In this document: in pieces, positions 8,064 to 16,532 of the stretch | Position numbering within the stretch: position 1 is the stretch's first letter | Layout of the letters: every line of letters begins with the position of its first letter | Assembly: GCF_003202235.1 (NCBI RefSeq) | Contig: NZ_MASU01000005.1 | Location: forward strand, 992,001 to 1,056,000 | DNA: 64,000 bases | Source: Prauserella flavalba | GTDB taxonomy: Bacteria > Actinomycetota > Actinomycetes > Mycobacteriales > Pseudonocardiaceae | Reading direction: 5' to 3' | Notes under the pieces: model-generated | Databases searched by the model: none | Told to the model about the DNA's origin: nothing | Seen by the model: only the letters and a program-made list of their open reading frames with translations | Position numbers and translations under genes: made by a program

Positions 8064-9278
8064 CTACGCCCGTTCGACGGGTTCGAGCACGTCCCCGACG
8101 CTCATCGGCAGTGGTCGCACTCCTCGAGTCTCCGCGAACCACAGGAAGGCGTCGTAACGCTCGCCGAGCACGGTGGGCACGTAGTTGCCCCACCGCTCCC
8201 GCTCGGGATGGTAGACAACCCCGATCGCCCGGTGGCCCAGCTCGTCGGTGAGAACCTCGGGGGACCGCTCGCCGTCGGGAAACACGAACGCGGCGTGCTC
8301 GGGCGCGGCGTCACACAGCACATCCTCGAGCGAGCCGGGGCGGGCCGGTGGCACGGGCAGGACCTCCGTCGGCGCGCCCCACGCCCGTGCCGCCACCACA
8401 CGGCCGTGGTGCGAGCCGAAGCCCACCAGCACGGTGTCGGCGGAGCCGTGACGCTCGCGGGCGAGTTGGCCGAGGTTCACCTCGCCCGCCTCAGCCATGT
8501 CGGTGGCGCGGGCGTCGCCGACGTGTGTGTTGTGCGCCCAGACCACGGCCTTCGACCCCTTCCCGTAGTGCGCCAGCAGCCGGTCCAGCGTCGCGGCCAT
8601 GTGCCGGTCGCGGATGTTCCACGCCTCCAGTCGCCCGCCGATCATCGCGCGGTAGTACCGTTCCGCCTCGGCCACCACCTCGGCGTGTTGCCACGCCCGG
8701 AACCGCTCGGGACCGTCGGCGGCAGCCCGCTCCCGCAGCCGCACGAGCAGGTCCACGACCTCGTTCTCACAGTTCTCCGGCACGAACCGGGTGGCGCGCG
8801 CGTAGGCGCCCGGATCCTGGTCGTACGGCTCGAAACACCGGTACGCGGCCAACGCCGTCGGCACGGCATCGGGGTCGTGCTCACGCAGGTGGACCAGGAT
8901 CGCGCGCAGCGACTCCCACAGCGAGTACACGTCCAGCCCGTGGAAACCGATCCGCTCGCCCTGCGGCAGTACCGCGTTGTGCGCGCGCAGCCACCGGCAG
9001 AACTCGGCGACCTCGTCATTCGCCCACATCCACGTCGGCCAGCGCTCGAAAGTACCCAGCGCGGCCCTCGGATCGCCGGGCGCACCGCTCAGGCGGCGCA
9101 CGCAGGCGTCGACGCGGTCGCAGTCCGGCCAGTCGCCCTCGACCGCCACGAACGAGAACCCCCGCTCGGCGACGAGCCGCTCGGTGAGCGCGGCCCGCCA
9201 CGCGTAGAACTCGTGCGTGCCGTGGCTCGCCTCGGCGAGCCACGGCACCCGCGCCTCGCCGACGCGGTCCAGCAGCAC
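8064..9278 (-). CDS. Erythromycin-esterase family protein (EreA/B-like fold)
   Basis: A 404-residue protein with the family signatures EASHGTHEFYAWRAALTERL (about 17-36), VAVEGDWPDCDRVD (about 44-57) and the later VVWAHNTHVGDAR. These carry the catalytic His/Glu residues of the esterase/DUF-like fold. GTG 9278 is used, 8 bases after GGGAG. The in-frame sequence just upstream reads EITGLARPLTDAGDLD, which resembles the usual family N-terminus, yet no ATG, GTG or TTG precedes it. Macrolide esterase activity is proven for only a few relatives; chromosomal members often act on unknown esters. It follows the CBS gene by 59 bases. Confidence 0.82.
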   Translation of the reverse strand: MLLDRVGEARVPWLAEASHGTHEFYAWRAALTERLVAERGFSFVAVEGDWPDCDRVDACVRRLSGAPGDPRAALGTFERWPTWMWANDEVAEFCRWLRAHNAVLPQGERIGFHGLDVYSLWESLRAILVHLREHDPDAVPTALAAYRCFEPYDQDPGAYARATRFVPENCENEVVDLLVRLRERAAADGPERFRAWQHAEVVAEAERYYRAMIGGRLEAWNIRDRHMAATLDRLLAHYGKGSKAVVWAHNTHVGDARATDMAEAGEVNLGQLARERHGSADTVLVGFGSHHGRVVAARAWGAPTEVLPVPPARPGSLEDVLCDAAPEHAAFVFPDGERSPEVLTDELGHRAIGVVYHPERERWGNYVPTVLGERYDAFLWFAETRGVRPLPMSVGDVLEPVERA

Positions 9279-9337
9279 GTCCAGATCTCCCGCGTCGGTC
9301 AGCGGCCGGGCCAGCCCGGTGATCTCCTCTCGACAAC

Positions 9338-9751
9338 TCAGCGCGAGATCGCCTCCAGCAGGTCGCCCACCTGCGGGTCATCCAGCGCACGGGCGACGTC
9401 GGCCTGCGCGACGATGCCGACGAGGTCGTGGCCGTCGATCACCGGCAGGCGGCGCACCTGGTGCCGGGACATGGTCCGGAAGATCTCGTCGGCGTCGTCG
9501 TCGGCGCCGATGGTCACGGCCTCGCCCTGTGCGAGGTCACCCGCCCGCACGGCGCGCGGGTCCTTGCCCTCAGCCAGTACCTCGACCACGATGTCGCGGT
9601 CGGTGAGCATGCCCTTGAGCCGGTTGTCCTCCCCGCAGATCGGCAGAGCACCCACGCCGAGCTCAGCCATCCGCTTCGCGGCGTCCAACACGGTTTCGCT
9701 GGTGCGCACGCATTCGGGGTCCCTGGTCATGATGTCGCGTGCCTTCGTCAT
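9338..9751 (-). CDS. Tandem CBS-domain protein
   Basis: A 137-residue cytoplasmic protein consisting of two CBS motifs: MTRDPECVRTSETVLDAAKR... with GALPICGEDNRLKGMLTDRD (first), and the second around VTIGADDDADEIFRTMSRHQ ending LPVIDGHDLVGIVAQADVAR. CBS pairs bind adenosyl nucleotides and sense energy state. Probably in one transcript with the esterase-like gene downstream. The roughly 220 bases upstream hold no supported gene. Confidence 0.88.
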   Translation of the reverse strand: MTKARDIMTRDPECVRTSETVLDAAKRMAELGVGALPICGEDNRLKGMLTDRDIVVEVLAEGKDPRAVRAGDLAQGEAVTIGADDDADEIFRTMSRHQVRRLPVIDGHDLVGIVAQADVARALDDPQVGDLLEAISR

Positions 9752-9975
9752 CGCGAGCTCACTCCCTTCACCGGACCCGGACCGGGTCCACCCCACCGGC
9801 ATACCCGGCGCGGGCGCCGCCAAACGCGAACGTCCACCGGTTCCACTATGGACAACGCGGGGCCGCTCACGCCGGACGGTGCGCACGAACGCGTTCCCGG
9901 CGTCCAGATCGGACAGTGATCCGTCCATGAGCGACGCCATCGCAAACCGCCCCCGCCGCCGGGTCGCCGACCGGG

Positions 9976-10986
9976 CTACCCCAGCGCGTCGGCGGGGGTG
10001 AACTTCTCGCGGTGGATGTGCCGCGGAGCCATGCGGCGGCGCTTGAACGCCTTCACCCCGGCCTCCACCATCGGCGGCGGTCCGCACAGCCAGCCCGACC
10101 ACCCGCGCGCGCTGCCGACGTCCTCGACGAACGCGTCGGTGGGAAAGCCGCCGCGGTACGCCGGGTCCGGTTCCTCGGACAGCACGGGGACGAACTCGAA
10201 GCCCCGGTGCTCCTCCGCCAGCTCGCCGAGGCGCTCCAGGTCGTAGAGGTCCGCCGCGCCGCGCACGCCGTGGTAGAGCAGCACCTGCCGGCCGGGCTGG
10301 CGCCGCAGCGCCGTCCTGGCGATACCCACCAGCGGGGCGAGGCCCGTGCCGCCGCCGATGAGCACCATCGGCCCGCCGTCGTCCTCGGTCTCTGGGGGCA
10401 GGTGGAAGTCCCCGAGCGGTCCGGTCGCCGACACGGTGTCCCCCGCGGCCAGCCCCGCGAAGAGCCAGCCGTCTGTGGCGACGCCGCCGGGCACCCGCCG
10501 GACGTGCAACTCGAGCACCTTGTCCTCGTCGGCGGTGTTGGCCAGCGAGTACTGTCGCCGCGCGCCCGAACCCGGCACCACCAGCTCGACGTACTGGCCC
10601 GCCTCGAACGCCAGCGGCTCGGCCAGACCCAGCAGCACCCGCCGGGTGTCGCGGGCGATGTCGGCGACCTCCAGCACCGTGGCGCTCAGGTCCCGCAGCG
10701 GGTGCGTCGTGCGGCCCTCGGCTCCGCCGCCCACGGTGACGTCGCCGAGCGGGCGCGCCTGACAGGCCAGGGCCAGGCCGGCGCCGCGCTCCTCCACCGT
10801 GAGCGTGTCGAGCGGGGACGCGCCGTGGTCGACCTCCCCGGAGAGCACCGTGAGCTTGCACGTCCCGCACGTGCCCTGGTTGCACGAGTTCGGCATCCAC
10901 ACCCCGGCCCGCAGGCACGCGTCGAGCAGGGTCTGGCCGGCGGCGCACTCGACCCGGCGGCCGCCGACGCTCACCGCGAAGGTCAT
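9976..10986 (-). CDS. gcoB: Aromatic O-demethylase reductase GcoB ([2Fe-2S]-FAD-NAD(P)H)
   Basis: Three-domain reductase (336 residues) that passes electrons from NADH to the P450 GcoA. An N-terminal plant-type [2Fe-2S] domain has C35, C40, C43 and C75 (SCNQGTCGTCK ... LACQ). An FAD domain carries RQYSLAN, and an NAD domain has GGGTGLAPLVG and a C-terminal CGPPPMVEAG. It begins one base after the gcoA stop codon. Fusion of ferredoxin and reductase in one chain is the defining feature of the GcoAB class. Length and sequence match what I recall of GcoB from Amycolatopsis sp. ATCC 39116. Confidence 0.93.
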   Translation of the reverse strand: MTFAVSVGGRRVECAAGQTLLDACLRAGVWMPNSCNQGTCGTCKLTVLSGEVDHGASPLDTLTVEERGAGLALACQARPLGDVTVGGGAEGRTTHPLRDLSATVLEVADIARDTRRVLLGLAEPLAFEAGQYVELVVPGSGARRQYSLANTADEDKVLELHVRRVPGGVATDGWLFAGLAAGDTVSATGPLGDFHLPPETEDDGGPMVLIGGGTGLAPLVGIARTALRRQPGRQVLLYHGVRGAADLYDLERLGELAEEHRGFEFVPVLSEEPDPAYRGGFPTDAFVEDVGSARGWSGWLCGPPPMVEAGVKAFKRRRMAPRHIHREKFTPADALG

Positions 10987-10987
10987 C

Positions 10988-12211
10988 TCAGACCTCCCAC
11001 GTGACGTGCAGGCTCGTCGGGCCGCGGAAGCCCCAGCCCCAGAACTCCACACCCTCGCGGGTGTCGCGCTCCAGGTTCGGGATGGCCTCGAACAGCTCCT
11101 CCAGCGCGATCCGCATGACGTGGTTGGCGAAGTAGATGCCCGCGCAGGCGTGGTTGCCCGCCCCGAAGGCGAGGTGCGGCAGCGGGGGCCGGTGCAGGTC
11201 GTAGGTCGACGGCGCCTCGTACTGCCCCGTGTCGTGGTTGGCCGAGCCGTACGACAGCATCACCGGGGTGCCCTCGGGCAGGTCGACGCCCGCGATCGTC
11301 ACCGGCTTGGTGGAGATCCGCGCGGTGGCCGACCAGATGGGCGAGGTCCAGCGCAGGCCCTCCGAGATCGCCCTCGGGATCAGCGCCGGGTCGTCCACGA
11401 CCTCCTCCAGCTGCTCTGGCCGCGAGAACAGGCCGACGAGCGTGGAGGCCATGCCGTGCCCCGGCTCCTGCATCGCGCCGAGCAGGTAGACGTAGATCGT
11501 CGGGTAGATGTACTCGCGATCGCGGGTCTGCCCCGGGGGCATGCCGTCGTGCAGCCAGTGTGAGATCGCGCTGTCGTCCGGGTGCTCGATCCACCGGTCG
11601 ATCAGCGGGTCGACGATCGCGCGGATCTCGGCCTTCGCCTGGTCGCCCTCCGCGAAGCCCTCCGGGTTGGCGAACTCGCCGTTCTCGTCCACCGCGGCGT
11701 TGGTGAACGAGCGGCTCAGCTTCGCGAACCACTCCCTGAGCTTGTCGGAGTCGACGTCCTGCAGGCCGAGGAGGTCACCGAGCGAGCGCACGCTGACGGG
11801 CTCGCAGTACTGCGCCACCAGCTCCGCCCTGCCGTCGTTCTCGAACCGCTCCAGGTAGCGGCGGGCGATCGGGCGCACGAGGTCCTCGATCCAGCGGTCC
11901 ACCTCGACCGGCTGGAGGGCTGGCTCGACCATCGACCGCAGGTCGGCGTGGATGTCGCCGTTGACCCCGATGATCGCCGGGTGCCCGAAGGTCCGCCCGC
12001 CCGCGGGCGTGATCACGGCCTCGAAGTCGGGGCTCGTGGCGACCTCGCGGCACACCTCGGCGGTGGAAGCGACGTACGAGCCCAGCACCGGCACGTAGGC
12101 CAGTGGCGCCTCGGCCCGCAGCCGCTCGTACGCCTGGTACGGGTTGCGCTCCAGCTCGGTCATGGTGACGTCGTTCAGCCAGGTCAGATCGGGCCGCTCG
12201 GTCGTCGTCAT
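10988..12211 (-). CDS. gcoA: Aromatic O-demethylase cytochrome P450 GcoA (CYP255A-like)
   Basis: A 407-residue P450 that demethylates guaiacol and related methoxy-aromatics from lignin to catechols plus formaldehyde. The heme-binding loop is [10 protein letters not shown] with Cys356. The I-helix reads [10 protein letters not shown] in place of the usual A-G-x-D/E-T, a known peculiarity of this family. ATG 12211 follows GGGAGG. Sequence is very close to the characterised Amycolatopsis enzyme as I remember it. It is co-transcribed with gcoB and divergent from an AraC-type regulator at 12350. Confidence 0.95.
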   Translation of the reverse strand: MTTTERPDLTWLNDVTMTELERNPYQAYERLRAEAPLAYVPVLGSYVASTAEVCREVATSPDFEAVITPAGGRTFGHPAIIGVNGDIHADLRSMVEPALQPVEVDRWIEDLVRPIARRYLERFENDGRAELVAQYCEPVSVRSLGDLLGLQDVDSDKLREWFAKLSRSFTNAAVDENGEFANPEGFAEGDQAKAEIRAIVDPLIDRWIEHPDDSAISHWLHDGMPPGQTRDREYIYPTIYVYLLGAMQEPGHGMASTLVGLFSRPEQLEEVVDDPALIPRAISEGLRWTSPIWSATARISTKPVTIAGVDLPEGTPVMLSYGSANHDTGQYEAPSTYDLHRPPLPHLAFGAGNHACAGIYFANHVMRIALEELFEAIPNLERDTREGVEFWGWGFRGPTSLHVTWEV

Positions 12212-12349
12212 CGCAGGTCCTCCCACGTCGTTGTCCGGGATGGACGGGAAGGTAAGCGGGCGAGAGCGCCCCCGGCGACACGCTTCGCGCGGCGGCGGCA
12301 CGGATCGCGCGACGAGTTCGTGACCTGGCTCTCAGGTATCCTCTCCGCC

Positions 12350-13288
12350 ATGCGCGCACGGCGTGGTGCCGCACCCCGGGACTGGGACCAGGCGTCCCGG
12401 GAGGTGGCGGAGGCGTACTTCCCGCACGAGCTGCGGCTGGTCGGCGGTGGCCGGGACCCGCGCCTGACTCTGCGCACACTCGACCTGGGGCCGGTGCTCG
12501 TCGGCCACGTGGGCTGGGGCGCCGACGTCCGGATCGCGTGCGACTACCCCGGCGCGTACGAGATCAACCTGCCGCTGACCGGGCATCTGGAGAGCCGTGG
12601 CCGGTACGGTCCGGTGACCTCCGTGCCGGGCCAGGCCACGGTGTTCCGCGCGGACACGCCGTCGCTCATCAGCCACTGGGACGCGACGTGCACGGTGCTC
12701 GGGGTGAAGTTCGACTGCGGCTGGCTCGAACGCGAGGCCGAGCGCGTGCTCGGCGGCGATCGCGTGACCGTCCGCGGCGGCCTGCCCGACCAGCTGGACC
12801 TTGCCGACGGCCGGGGCCGCGCGTGGCGGCAGCTCATCGGGAGCCTCGCGACGCACCTGCACGATCCCCAGCTCTTCGGCGACTGCGACCTGGTGCGCGA
12901 GCAGCTCGCCGGCGCGGTGGCCGCCGGTTTCCTGCTCGCTGGCTGCCCCGACGCGGGCGCCGGCCCCGTGCCCGCGCCACGCGCGATCAGGCGCGTCGTG
13001 GACCAGCTGCACGACGATCCGGCGCGGCCGTGGACCGCGGGCGAGATGGCCACCGTGGCGGGCACCAGCGTGCGGCGGCTGCAGGAGGGCTTCCGCCAGT
13101 GGCTCGGCCGCAGCCCGACCGAGTACCTGGTGGGGGTCCGCCTGCAGCGCGCCGACGCGGACCTGCGCGCCGATCCGTCGCTGACGGTCAGCGACGTGGC
13201 GGCCAGGTGGGGTTTCTCCAGCGCCAGCCGGTTCGCCGCGGCGTACCGGCGGCGCTACGGCGTCGCGCCCTCGCAGGCGCGACGCTGA
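12350..13288 (+). CDS. gcoR: AraC-family transcriptional regulator of the gco locus
   Basis: A 312-residue regulator with an N-terminal cupin-type sensor (about 30-190) and a C-terminal pair of helix-turn-helix motifs (about 210-312; TAGEMATVAGTSVRRLQEGF and SDVAARWGFSSASRFAAAYR). ATG 12350 is chosen; an upstream in-frame GTG at 12320 has no better ribosome site. It is divergent from gcoA across a 138-base region, the arrangement known for gcoR, so it probably activates gcoAB in response to guaiacol. Assignment rests on position and family. Confidence 0.85.
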   Translation: MRARRGAAPRDWDQASREVAEAYFPHELRLVGGGRDPRLTLRTLDLGPVLVGHVGWGADVRIACDYPGAYEINLPLTGHLESRGRYGPVTSVPGQATVFRADTPSLISHWDATCTVLGVKFDCGWLEREAERVLGGDRVTVRGGLPDQLDLADGRGRAWRQLIGSLATHLHDPQLFGDCDLVREQLAGAVAAGFLLAGCPDAGAGPVPAPRAIRRVVDQLHDDPARPWTAGEMATVAGTSVRRLQEGFRQWLGRSPTEYLVGVRLQRADADLRADPSLTVSDVAARWGFSSASRFAAAYRRRYGVAPSQARR

Positions 13289-13295
13289 CCGACGG

Positions 13296-13493
13296 CTACT
13301 GCTGTTCTTGCTGGCCCTGCTGGTCGCCTCCGCCGCCGCGCAGGTAGTCCTTCGCCTTGTCGGCGCCCTGGTCGATCTTGTCGGCGTGGTCGCCGAACTT
13401 GCCCTTCGCCGCGTCGGAGGCCTTGTCGATGCCCTGCTCGGCCTTGTCCGGGTTCTTACCGAGAGCTTCCTTGGCCTTGTCGAACATGTTCAC
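13296..13493 (-). CDS. Rv0909-like small antitoxin-family protein
   Basis: A 65-residue charged helical protein of the MT0933/Rv0909 antitoxin-like family, containing MFDKAKEALGKNPDKAEQGI and repeating KA-D pairs, with a Gln-rich tail GGDQQGQQEQQ. AGGAGG lies six bases before GTG 13493 and twelve before the alternative ATG 13487, so GTG is preferred. No toxin partner is adjacent; many family members are solitary and possibly stress proteins rather than antitoxins. Convergent with the AraC gene, 7 bases apart. Confidence 0.75.
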   Translation of the reverse strand: MNMFDKAKEALGKNPDKAEQGIDKASDAAKGKFGDHADKIDQGADKAKDYLRGGGGDQQGQQEQQ

Positions 13494-13618
13494 GGCGAAC
13501 CTCCTCGTTGACAGCGGCCGCTGCTCGGCCGTCCACGCGGAGGGTGCGTCCACACCCGAGGCCGCCAAACGGCAGCCGGGGCAAGGCCACGCGTTCGAGC
13601 GAACCCACCCGGGTGAGG

Positions 13619-15142
13619 TCAGGCCTTCTCCTGCATCGCCCGGCGCGCCGGGTTGCTCTGCTCGGCGGCCTTGGGGTCCTTCTCGTCCTGCTTGGCCCGC
13701 ACGCCTTCCCGGATCCGGTCGCCGATGTTCTTGTCGATGTTGTGCCAGTACTCGAAGGCGCGCTCCAGCACGGGTTCCGACACGCCGTTGAGCAGGTGCC
13801 CCACCACGTTGTCGACGAGCCGGTCGCGGGCGGCGTCGTCCAGCACCTCACGGACCATCGTGCCGGGCTGGCCCCAGTCGTCGTCCTCGGCGTGGTCGAC
13901 GTAGGCGGAGCGGACGATGTGGCCGTCGGTCTCCCAGGTGGGCGGGCTGCCGTACCGCTCGGTGTCGGCCGCCGGACCGCCCTTGGAGTTCGGCGCGTAC
14001 ACCGGGTCCGTCGTCGTGCGGTACGCCATCGCCCCGTCCTTCGAGTAGGTGTTCACCGGCACGACCGGCGCGTTGACCGGAAGCTGCTGGTAGTTCCCGC
14101 CGATCCGGTAGCGGTGCGCATCGGCGTAGGAGAACAGGCGGGCGAGCAGCATCCGGTCCGGACTGGGCCCGATGCCGGGCACGAGGTTGTTCGGCTGGAA
14201 CGCGGCCTGCTCGATCTCGGCGTGGTTGTCCGTGGGGTTGCGGTCCAGCGTCATGCGGCCGACCTCGGTCAGCGGGTAGTCGCCGTGCGGCCACACCTTG
14301 GTCAGGTCGAACGGGTTGAAGCGGTAGTTCGCGGCGTCCTCGTACGGCATGATCTGCACGTAGAGTGTCCAGCTCGGGAAGTCGCCGTCGGCGATGTGCT
14401 CGAACAGGTCGCGGGTGTGGTAGTCGGTGTCCGCAGCGGCCATCTGGTCGGCCTCGTGCTGGGTGAAGAACTCGATGCCCTGGTCGGTCTTGAAGTGGTA
14501 CTTCACCCAGAACCGCTCGCCGTCGGCGTTCACCCACATGTACGTGTGCGAGCTGTAGCCGTTCATGTGCCGCCAGGTGCGCGGGATGCCGCGGTCGCCC
14601 ATCAGCCACGTCACCTGGTGCGCCGACTCCGGCGACAGCGTCCAGAAGTCCCACTGCATGTCGTGGTCGCGGAGGTTGTTGTCGGCGCGGCGCTTCTGCG
14701 ACCGGATGAAGTGCTGGAACTTCATCGGGTCCTTGACGAAGAAGACCGGCGTGTTGTTGCCGACCATGTCGTAGTTGCCCTCGGAGGTGTAGAACTTCAG
14801 CGCGAAGCCGCGAGGATCCCGCCACGTGTCCGGGCTGCCGCGCTCCCCCGCGACGGTGGAGAACCGGGCGACCAGGTCGGTCTTCGCGCCGGGCTGGAAC
14901 AAGGCCGCCTTGGTGTACCGGCTGACGTCGTTCGTGACCTCGAAGCGGCCGAACGCACCGCTGCCCTTGGCGTGCGGCTGGCGCTCCGGGATGCGCTCGC
15001 GGTTGAACTGGGCCATCTGCTCGATCAGGTAGGCGTCCTGGAGCAGGATCGGACCGGCGGGCCCGGCGGTCAGGGAATGCTCGTCGCTCTCGGCGGGAAT
15101 GCCGGCGTCCGTGGTGGTGAACGGGCGAGTCCGCTCGGTCAT
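13619..15142 (-). CDS. katA: Monofunctional heme catalase, clade 3 type
   Basis: A 507-residue catalase that disproportionates hydrogen peroxide. The active-site histidine is in [20 protein letters not shown] (about residue 63), the asparagine in the region of [13 protein letters not shown], and the proximal heme tyrosine in [17 protein letters not shown]. Length is typical of small-subunit catalases. The start overlaps the stop of the Fur-family gene by four bases (ATGA), so regulator and catalase are coupled, as in Streptomyces catR-catA and mycobacterial furA-katG. Confidence 0.95.
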   Translation of the reverse strand: MTERTRPFTTTDAGIPAESDEHSLTAGPAGPILLQDAYLIEQMAQFNRERIPERQPHAKGSGAFGRFEVTNDVSRYTKAALFQPGAKTDLVARFSTVAGERGSPDTWRDPRGFALKFYTSEGNYDMVGNNTPVFFVKDPMKFQHFIRSQKRRADNNLRDHDMQWDFWTLSPESAHQVTWLMGDRGIPRTWRHMNGYSSHTYMWVNADGERFWVKYHFKTDQGIEFFTQHEADQMAAADTDYHTRDLFEHIADGDFPSWTLYVQIMPYEDAANYRFNPFDLTKVWPHGDYPLTEVGRMTLDRNPTDNHAEIEQAAFQPNNLVPGIGPSPDRMLLARLFSYADAHRYRIGGNYQQLPVNAPVVPVNTYSKDGAMAYRTTTDPVYAPNSKGGPAADTERYGSPPTWETDGHIVRSAYVDHAEDDDWGQPGTMVREVLDDAARDRLVDNVVGHLLNGVSEPVLERAFEYWHNIDKNIGDRIREGVRAKQDEKDPKAAEQSNPARRAMQEKA

Positions 15143-15597
15143 CGCTGTCTCTCCTTCTCCTCGGTGCAGGCGGGGCAGAGCCCCCAGAACACGACCTCGG
15201 CCTCCTCGATCCCGAAACCGCGGTCGTCGGCGGGTGCCAGGCAGGGCGCGGCACCGGTGACGCAGTCGACGTCCTCCGTGCGGCCGCACCCGTGGCAGAC
15301 CAGGTGGTGGTGGTTGTCGCCGACGCGGCGTTCGAACCGGGCCGGGTGCCCGGCAGGCTGGATCGAGCGCACCAGCCCGGCCGTGACGCAGGCGTGCAGC
15401 ACGTCGTAGACGGTCTGGTGAGACACCGAGCCCAGCTCGTCGCGTACGCCGGCGAGGATCGCGTCGGCGGTGGCGTGCGGATGTCGCTCGAGCCAGGTCA
15501 GCACCGCTCGCCGGGGAGCGGTCACCCGCAGTCCCGCGGCTCGCAGCAGCCCCGCCACGTCGTCGGTGGGCGCGGCGGCCTCTCGTCGAGTCGGCAT
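15139..15597 (-). CDS. Fur/PerR-family peroxide-responsive repressor
   Basis: A 152-residue metal-dependent repressor. A winged helix (about 12-85, with [20 protein letters not shown]) precedes the dimerisation domain with [17 protein letters not shown] and a C-terminal CPAC, giving two structural-zinc CxxC pairs. Linkage to catalase by ATGA overlap indicates CatR/FurA function: metal- and peroxide-controlled repression of its own operon. Only about 38 bases separate its start from the 21-bp repeat array. Confidence 0.9.
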   Translation of the reverse strand: MPTRREAAAPTDDVAGLLRAAGLRVTAPRRAVLTWLERHPHATADAILAGVRDELGSVSHQTVYDVLHACVTAGLVRSIQPAGHPARFERRVGDNHHHLVCHGCGRTEDVDCVTGAAPCLAPADDRGFGIEEAEVVFWGLCPACTEEKERQR

Positions 15598-15635
15598 TCG
15601 CGCGGCCTACCCAGAATGGACTGGCTCAAAACAGC

Positions 15636-15835
15636 GCGAGTCGTGCGTTCCCGCACGCGAGTCGTGCATTCCCGCACGCGAGTCGTGCGTTCGGGCACGC
15701 GAGTCGTGCGTTCGGGACGGGGCGCCCGCCGACCGGAGCGCACAACTCGCCGACCGGAGCGCACAACTCGCCGACCGGAGCGCACAACTCGCCGACCGGA
15801 GCGCACGACTCGCGAACCGGAGCGCACGACTCGCG
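15636..15835. repeat. 21-bp repeat array: four direct units followed by five inverted units
   Basis: Forward units with core GCGAGTCGTGC begin at 15636, 15657, 15678 and 15699, each 21 bases apart. After an 11-base centre, inverted units with core GCACGACTCGC or GCACAACTCGC begin at about 15731, 15752, 15773, 15794 and 15815, again 21 bases apart. The array starts four bases after the GNAT stop codon and ends before the Fur start region. A shorter array with the same core and period lies at 28410-28523. It can fold into one very long hairpin. Function unknown; a termination or REP-like role is possible. Confidence 0.9.
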
Positions 15836-15839
15836 GGAG

Positions 15840-16457
15840 CTAGTCGATTTCGGCTTCGCGCGGGCGTTCCGGGAGGAGGCTGCCGCGCACGGCCTGGTCG
15901 AGATCGGCGGGGCGGAGCCGGAAAACCTGCAGCGTGAGCCCGAAGTACTTACCGGTCTCCCCGACCCACTGCATGCCGTTGCGGCGGACGGTCGCGGCAG
16001 CGCGCGTGTTGCCTGGGCGCACGACGGCGAAGATCTCGTCGATGTCGTGGCTGAACGCCCACCGCGCCAGCGCGTGGGTGGTCTCGCTCGCGTAGCCCTG
16101 CCCCCAGTGGTCGGGACGCAGCTGCCAGCCGATCTCGAAGTCCTCATTGCCCGGCGGCAACGGCAGCAGGATCGCGCCGCCCACCACCAGGCCGTCTTCC
16201 CGGCGCTGGATGGCCCAGCGGCCCGCGGGCGGCGGCATCCTGTCGGCCTCCGCGATCCAGTGCTGCAGCAGCAGCCGCATCGCGGCAAGGTCGGGCACCA
16301 GGTCCATCGCCGGGCTCAGCCAGCGCGCCACCGCGGCCTGACCATAGATGGACAGCGCCGCCGGCGCGTCGTCCATCTGCCAGCCGCGCAGGACCAACCG
16401 TTCGGTCTCCAGCGTCGGCCGCGCCGTCGACGGCTCCGGATCGGGACTCCACGCCAT
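15840..16457 (-). CDS. GNAT-family N-acetyltransferase (RimJ/RimL-like)
   Basis: A 205-residue acetyltransferase. It opens with the RimJ/L-type LETERLVLRGWQMDDAPAAL, and the acetyl-CoA loop is in LRPDHWGQGYASETTHALAR (Q/RxxGxG/A variant). A late NTRAAATVRRNGMQWVGE matches motif B. GGGAG precedes ATG. The acceptor is not predictable. The stop codon abuts the 21-bp repeat array. Confidence 0.85.
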   Translation of the reverse strand: MAWSPDPEPSTARPTLETERLVLRGWQMDDAPAALSIYGQAAVARWLSPAMDLVPDLAAMRLLLQHWIAEADRMPPPAGRWAIQRREDGLVVGGAILLPLPPGNEDFEIGWQLRPDHWGQGYASETTHALARWAFSHDIDEIFAVVRPGNTRAAATVRRNGMQWVGETGKYFGLTLQVFRLRPADLDQAVRGSLLPERPREAEID

Positions 16458-16532
16458 ACCGATGCTCCCGTCCCCAGGCCGGGCGTCACCCCGCCCGGCA
16501 CCGCCGATGGTACGCCCGCGCCGGCCGCGAGG

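Noticed and set aside
9752-9975. N-terminal extension of the CBS protein or a small gene
   Set aside because: The frame is open upstream, but the composition is not conserved-looking and there is a good ATG at 9751 at the start of the CBS domain.
13296-13493. A complete toxin-antitoxin pair
   Set aside because: Only the Rv0909-like protein is present; the neighbours are an AraC regulator and catalase, with no toxin-like frame.
15636-15835. CRISPR array
   Set aside because: Unit length and spacing are a continuous 21 bases with no unique spacers, half of the units are inverted, and no cas gene is present.
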